Assembly: GCA_044357345.1 (NCBI GenBank)
Contig: JBIKPR010000083.1
Span: forward strand, 1 to 8,844
Length of the DNA stretch: 8,844 nt
From: JABMMZ01 sp044357345
Lineage (GTDB): Bacteria; Bacteroidota; Bacteroidia; NS11-12g; UBA955
Direction: 5' to 3'
Below are positions 7,087 through 8,844 of the stretch, piece by piece. Made by a program: the position numbers and the translations under genes. The stretch's first letter is position 1. Every line of letters starts with the position of its first letter. Below the pieces are notes generated by a model that searched no databases, had not been told where the DNA came from, and was given only the letters and a program-made list of their open reading frames with translations.

Positions 7087-7314
7087 GTATTATGGTTGTT
7101 TTTTTATTGCGTTTTATTTAATTGTTTCTAATGTATTTGTTTGAAATAGTATTGAGTTTTGTCTTTGACGTAACTCCAAAATATTTGCAAGGACAAATCT
7201 AAATGGTTTTTTTTATTGATGATTTATATCTTATACGCATATTCTATAAAAAACTACATAGTATAAAAATGAGTATTCAAAATATTTATTCTGTCAAATG
7301 GATAAAATTTACTT

Positions 7315-7360
7315 GCATTTTTTTTCAAAGACTAGATTTCTTTATCAATGTAAAAAATGC
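7315..7360. repeat. Nested inverted repeat upstream of exbB
   Basis: GCATTTTTT (7315-7323) and AAAAAATGC (7352-7360) are perfect 9-bp arms enclosing 28 bases. Inside, AAAGA (7327-7331) and TCTTT (7339-7343) form a second stem with a 7-base loop. The two-tier arrangement could fold as an interrupted stem in RNA from either strand. The outer arms are largely homopolymeric, so chance pairing is possible. Confidence 0.35.
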
Positions 7361-7447
7361 TTTTTCAATCTGCCCCGTTGTGAGAATCATGGATTTCCTT
7401 AGGGGTATTTGTTTTGTAACGCAAAAAAAGGATTGTTTATTTGAAAG

Positions 7448-7473
7448 CAAGCATAAATAGATTGCATTGCTTG
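7448..7473 (-). repeat. Hairpin downstream of dapF
   Basis: CAAGCA (7448-7453) and TGCTTG (7468-7473) pair perfectly around a 14-base loop, about 100 bases after the dapF stop. On the minus strand it is followed by CTTTCAAAT rather than a T-tract, so it is at most a weak candidate for the end of the dapF transcript. Confidence 0.3.
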
Positions 7474-7573
7474 GATATCAGTAAATGGATTGGTTCAATT
7501 GTGCTTTGACTTTGCCGTTGGACTTTAATGTGAATAAATTGACAATACCTGAGTCGTGCGTCAATTCGAATTT

Positions 7574-8353
7574 TCACAAATCAATTTGACCTTTGAATAC
7601 GGCCTTTGCGGGTCCGCACAGCCATACATTGCTGTATTGTTTTTCGAACTTATGGTATTTCACCATCAAATGCCCACCTGGGGTTTCAATTTGTACATTG
7701 TAATCGCCATCTTCAAATTCCAAATGTTTGGACAAGGCAATCGATGCGGCTGTTACACCTGTGCCACAGCTTAAGGTTTCATCTTCAACACCACGTTCGT
7801 AGGTTCTTACTCCAATGCGGGCAGAACTCATTATTTCAATAAAATTCACATTGATGCCTTCAGTCTTAAATTCGTCGTTGTAACGTATAGATTTGGCTTC
7901 TTTGATTAGATCAAATTCTTTTATATCGTTTTGAAAAATAATATAATGAGGAGAGCCGGTATTTAAAATATAGGTGTTGCCTCGTTTTTCAATTTGCTCA
8001 ACATTTTTCATTTGCAATTCCACCATGCCTTCATTCCATATGGCATCGTGTGGGCCGTCTACCGCAAGAAAATGACAGTTCTGTCCATCAAATACACCAA
8101 GACTCTTAGCGAAATCCACGATACAGCGCCCACCATTGCCGCACATGCTGCTCACTTGTCCGTCGCTGTTGTAGTAAACCATTTCAAAGTCGTACCCCTC
8201 ACTGTTTTGCAAAAGCATTAAACCATCGCCACCAATACCAAATTTTGGATGGCAAAGAAATGCAACATCTAATTGATCATATAATCGCACACGGTTGTCA
8301 ATCAATATAAAATCGTTGCCAGTGCCTTGGTATTTTACAAATGGAATTTGCAT
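7574..8353 (-). CDS. dapF: Diaminopimelate epimerase
   Basis: A 259-residue cytoplasmic enzyme that converts LL-diaminopimelate to meso-diaminopimelate, the last shared step before lysine and the peptidoglycan cross-link. Both catalytic cysteines of this cofactor-free racemase are present: C71 in MCGNGGRC and C196 in ETLSCGTG. Substrate-contact residues are also visible: GTGNDF (10-15, N13), N168 in GINVNF, and the ER pair at 186-187. The protein ends with VWLCGPAKAVFKGQIDL, typical of the family, a little shorter than E. coli DapF (274). A longer in-frame start at 8425 would add 24 residues with no family likeness and would overlap the upstream gene. The ATG at 8353 gives the normal N-terminus MQIPFVKYQGTGNDF and overlaps the upstream stop by one base (TAATG), indicating translational coupling. 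Confidence 0.97.
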   Translation of the reverse strand: MQIPFVKYQGTGNDFILIDNRVRLYDQLDVAFLCHPKFGIGGDGLMLLQNSEGYDFEMVYYNSDGQVSSMCGNGGRCIVDFAKSLGVFDGQNCHFLAVDGPHDAIWNEGMVELQMKNVEQIEKRGNTYILNTGSPHYIIFQNDIKEFDLIKEAKSIRYNDEFKTEGINVNFIEIMSSARIGVRTYERGVEDETLSCGTGVTAASIALSKHLEFEDGDYNVQIETPGGHLMVKYHKFEKQYSNVWLCGPAKAVFKGQIDL

Positions 8354-8355
8354 TA
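8351..8355 (-). promoter_or_regulatory. TAATG stop-start overlap coupling dapF to the upstream gene
   Basis: On the minus strand the TAA of the upstream gene (8353-8355) shares its last A with the ATG of dapF (8351-8353). No Shine-Dalgarno sequence precedes the ATG; the preceding bases are A-rich. Re-initiation by ribosomes finishing the upstream gene would therefore set dapF expression, and the overlap fixes the dapF start. Confidence 0.75.
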
Positions 8356-8844
8356 GTTTTGGTTTAATATGAATTGTATGATGTCTGGATCTACTTCTAA
8401 TTTGTAAGGACACCCATCTATACATGGTTGGATTTGGTATACCTTGTCAACGTGTCTTAGGTATAGATTGCCATTAACGGTATATAATTTACAATTGTAG
8501 TTGTTTAAACCAAACAATTGAATAATGTTGTTGCCGTATTTGTATCCTTTGAAATTTATTGGCGAACTCCAAAACTCAACCATGAATTTGGTTTTAATTG
8601 TGTTGTTTTTGGCTGTTTTTGATTTTGAAAGGTCCGTGGTATCTCTGGATTTTTTCTTATCCTCTAGCGCTTTCGCTTGATTCGAATTGCTCGCGGCGCT
8701 GGGTAATTGTGCACTTTTTAATTCAGGTTTTCGGTTGAAACCATAGCTTTCGTTGCTGCCGTTTAGGTCTAGCATGGTTAAGCTTGTTGCAAATAAAAAC
8801 GTATCTTTAATGTTTATTTCTATAGCGACATTGTAATCTGACTC
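8353..8844 (-). CDS. Unrecognised protein, 3' part only (start beyond window)
   Basis: The reading frame is open to the right edge, so the gene is cut off by the window; 163 residues are visible. An internal ATG at 8775 could be mistaken for the start, but 23 in-frame codons before it (beginning ESDYNVAIEINIKD) contain no stop and read like protein. I do not recognise the family. The visible part has an extended-strand-like beginning, a low-complexity Lys/Ser/Asn/Ala-rich linker (about residues 39-86), and a compact C-terminal segment with FMVEFWSSPINFKGYKYG, two tyrosine-rich strand-like pieces (LYTVNGNLYLRH) and a CIDGC pair (Cys 141 and 145). There is no membrane helix in the visible part. 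The linker plus small C-terminal module suggests an exported or envelope protein, but that is inference. Its stop overlaps the dapF start, so it shares a transcript with dapF. Confidence 0.75.
   Translation of the reverse strand, partial: ESDYNVAIEINIKDTFLFATSLTMLDLNGSNESYGFNRKPELKSAQLPSAASNSNQAKALEDKKKSRDTTDLSKSKTAKNNTIKTKFMVEFWSSPINFKGYKYGNNIIQLFGLNNYNCKLYTVNGNLYLRHVDKVYQIQPCIDGCPYKLEVDPDIIQFILNQN

Larger units (their letters stand above)
7087..7573 (-). other. 487-bp gene-free region between dapF and exbB
   Basis: I see no supported gene here. The part nearest dapF (7478-7573) is richer in G+C than the rest; the part nearest exbB is extremely A/T-rich with several A and T runs. It must hold the end of the dapF transcript and the exbBD promoter, but I could not pick a clear TAnnTTTG box with a matching -33; partial matches such as TATTTTGG occur about 90 bp before exbB. 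Inverted repeats at 7315-7360 and 7448-7473 are listed separately. An 85-codon open frame on the plus strand (7203-7460) has no recognisable protein character. Confidence 0.5.

Noticed and set aside
7203..7460. 85-codon open frame on the plus strand in the dapF-exbB gap
   Set aside because: The translation is dominated by Phe, Ile, Lys and Tyr as expected from random AT-rich DNA, with no motif, no ribosome binding site, and neighbours all on the other strand.
8354..8425. 24-residue N-terminal extension of DapF
   Set aside because: The extra residues are Arg/His-rich, unlike any DapF, and lie entirely within the 3' end of the upstream gene in another frame. The ATG at 8353 gives the normal family N-terminus.
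8353..8775. Treating the upstream hypothetical as a complete 140-residue protein
   Set aside because: The frame continues without a stop to the window edge and the added residues look coding, so the ATG at 8775 is probably internal.
1..8844. CRISPR arrays, insertion sequences, tRNA or rRNA genes, phage or defence genes
   Set aside because: I saw no regularly spaced repeats, no transposase-like frame with terminal inverted repeats, and no tRNA cloverleaf or rRNA-like stretch; nearly all coding space is taken by housekeeping envelope genes.

Overview
The window looks like a chromosomal segment from a member of the Bacteroidota. The evidence is an AT-rich sequence, a single-polypeptide SecD-SecF fusion, a TonB with the phylum-typical N-terminal VFEGRNKKYGAF motif before its membrane anchor, starts with almost no Shine-Dalgarno sequence, and one perfect match to the TAnnTTTG -7 element of Bacteroidota promoters. 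I cannot place it below phylum level. Every convincing gene is on the minus strand, so transcription runs from the right edge to the left edge.

In order of transcription: (1) The right edge holds the 3' part of an unrecognised gene (8353 to beyond 8844). Its stop overlaps the dapF start by one base (TAATG). (2) dapF (7574-8353) encodes diaminopimelate epimerase, for lysine and peptidoglycan synthesis. (3) A gene-free, strongly AT-rich stretch of 487 bp (7087-7573) holds inverted repeats and presumably the exbB promoter. (4) exbB (6388-7086) and exbD (5972-6370), 17 bp apart, encode the proton-driven motor of the TonB system. (5) A 235-bp gap carries two hairpins, a good -7 promoter element and a 14-bp palindrome. 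(6) tonB (4957-5736) apparently starts at TTG. (7) A 210-bp gap has two neighbouring perfect inverted repeats. (8) secDF (1774-4746) encodes the protein-export accessory protein. (9) An amino-acid permease of the cationic amino acid transporter group (280-1755) follows secDF after 18 bp and ends in a symmetric hairpin with A and T tracts (229-260). (10) The remaining 228 bp at the left edge hold no supported gene.

The envelope theme is consistent. ExbB, ExbD and TonB convert the proton gradient into outer-membrane transport. SecDF uses the same gradient to help proteins across the inner membrane, including the outer-membrane receptors that TonB energises. DapF makes the cross-linking amino acid of the wall. 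The permease is the only small-molecule transporter.

Most of this is ordinary core-genome content, and I found no convincing undescribed system. The best leads are regulatory: a GAAC-N4-GTTC palindrome between the predicted tonB promoter and its start codon, paired inverted repeats in the secDF leader, and the unrecognised protein coupled to dapF.
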